Notes under the pieces: generated by a model
Seen by the model: the letters and a program-made list of their open reading frames with translations, nothing else
What the model was told of the DNA's origin: nothing
The model's database searches: none
Position numbers and translations under genes: made by a program
NCBI GenBank assembly: GCA_050633885.1
Contig: JBOEHK010000001.1
Coordinates: forward strand, 558,001-622,000
Direction of reading: 5' to 3'
DNA length: 64,000 bases
Origin: JAWSVE01 sp050633885
GTDB lineage: Bacteria; Pseudomonadota; Gammaproteobacteria; Pseudomonadales; Cellvibrionaceae
Shown: positions 63,878 to 64,000 of the stretch, in pieces
Layout: each line of letters opens with the position of its first letter
Position numbering within the stretch: position 1 is the first letter of the stretch

Positions 63878-64000
63878 GCAAGATACCAAATTTCTTTAAA
63901 AGTGATTTAGGTGGTTGAAGAGAAGAAGACGGTTAAGTAGGACGATTCTACCGGAGAAATTATCAGAGAGTACACATTTGATGAGATTCTAGTTGATTTT

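Noticed and set aside
1..64000. CRISPR arrays, tRNA/rRNA genes, insertion sequences, prophage or defence islands
   Set aside because: Reading through all gaps and gene products gave no direct-repeat arrays with spacers, cloverleaf sequences, transposases, integrases or known defence genes.

Overview
The window is a chromosomal segment of an AT-rich, probably marine gammaproteobacterium. The gene order trpB-trpA-folC-dedD-cvpA-purF-metZ, the MoxR/DUF58/transglutaminase operon, the yciI / PHP / yciO / scpA / scpB / rluB block and a murI-addB-addA operon all resemble Pseudomonadales and Cellvibrionales-type genomes. This placement is inferred from gene content; no rRNA or other phylogenetic marker is present. 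I found no tRNA, rRNA, CRISPR array, insertion sequence, phage or plasmid feature.

Layout. (1) 1-6.8 kb: housekeeping genes for tryptophan synthesis, folate, a SPOR protein, CvpA, PurF and MetZ, all on +. (2) 6.9-10.9 kb: a MoxR ATPase, DUF58 and TgpA-type transglutaminase operon. (3) 11.2-12.5 kb: an ammonium transporter with a strong terminator. (4) 12.9-39.1 kb: a large exopolysaccharide (EPS) locus. A TviB-like nucleotide-sugar dehydrogenase points left. A long rightward operon encodes the initiating sugar transferase, Wza-like exporter, Wzz/GumC-like co-polymerase, a BY-kinase-like protein with a broken P-loop, an outer-membrane barrel, an ExeA-like ATPase, two NodB deacetylases, one GT2 and three GT4 glycosyltransferases, and a hexapeptide acetyltransferase. 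A Wzx-like flippase, a Wzy/ligase-type protein, two related secreted proteins of unknown function and a DUF218 protein follow, and two FemAB/CelD-type acyltransferases bracket the locus. The set resembles EPS loci linked to exosortase A/PEP-CTERM systems, but no exosortase is present here. (5) 39.3-46.8 kb: NfuA, a cold-shock protein, an rRNA methyltransferase, a CBS protein, PdxJ, cyclophilin, an SH3 protein, YciI, a septation-like membrane protein and a PHP phosphoesterase. (6) 46.9-50.7 kb: a YciO-type protein, ScpA, ScpB and RluB. (7) 50.8-54.9 kb: a diguanylate cyclase, a CpxA/CpxR-like two-component system and a small membrane protein. (8) 55.1-63.9 kb: DAHP synthase and murI-addB-addA, all on -.

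Working model for the EPS locus (inference): a Wzx/Wzy-type pathway in which UDP-HexNAc sugars are partly oxidised (TviB-like), assembled by the glycosyltransferases, modified by deacetylation and acyl transfer, flipped, polymerised and exported through the Wza-like lipoprotein and the barrel. The two secreted propeller-like proteins are candidate polymer-acting proteins. The most unusual features are that related pair, the lysine-less P-loop of the kinase-like protein, a predicted three-way-junction structure in the leader of the EPS operon, a 13-bp duplication over the metZ start codon, a Glu at the catalytic Asp position of TrpA, and an AddB-like nuclease lacking iron-sulfur cysteines.
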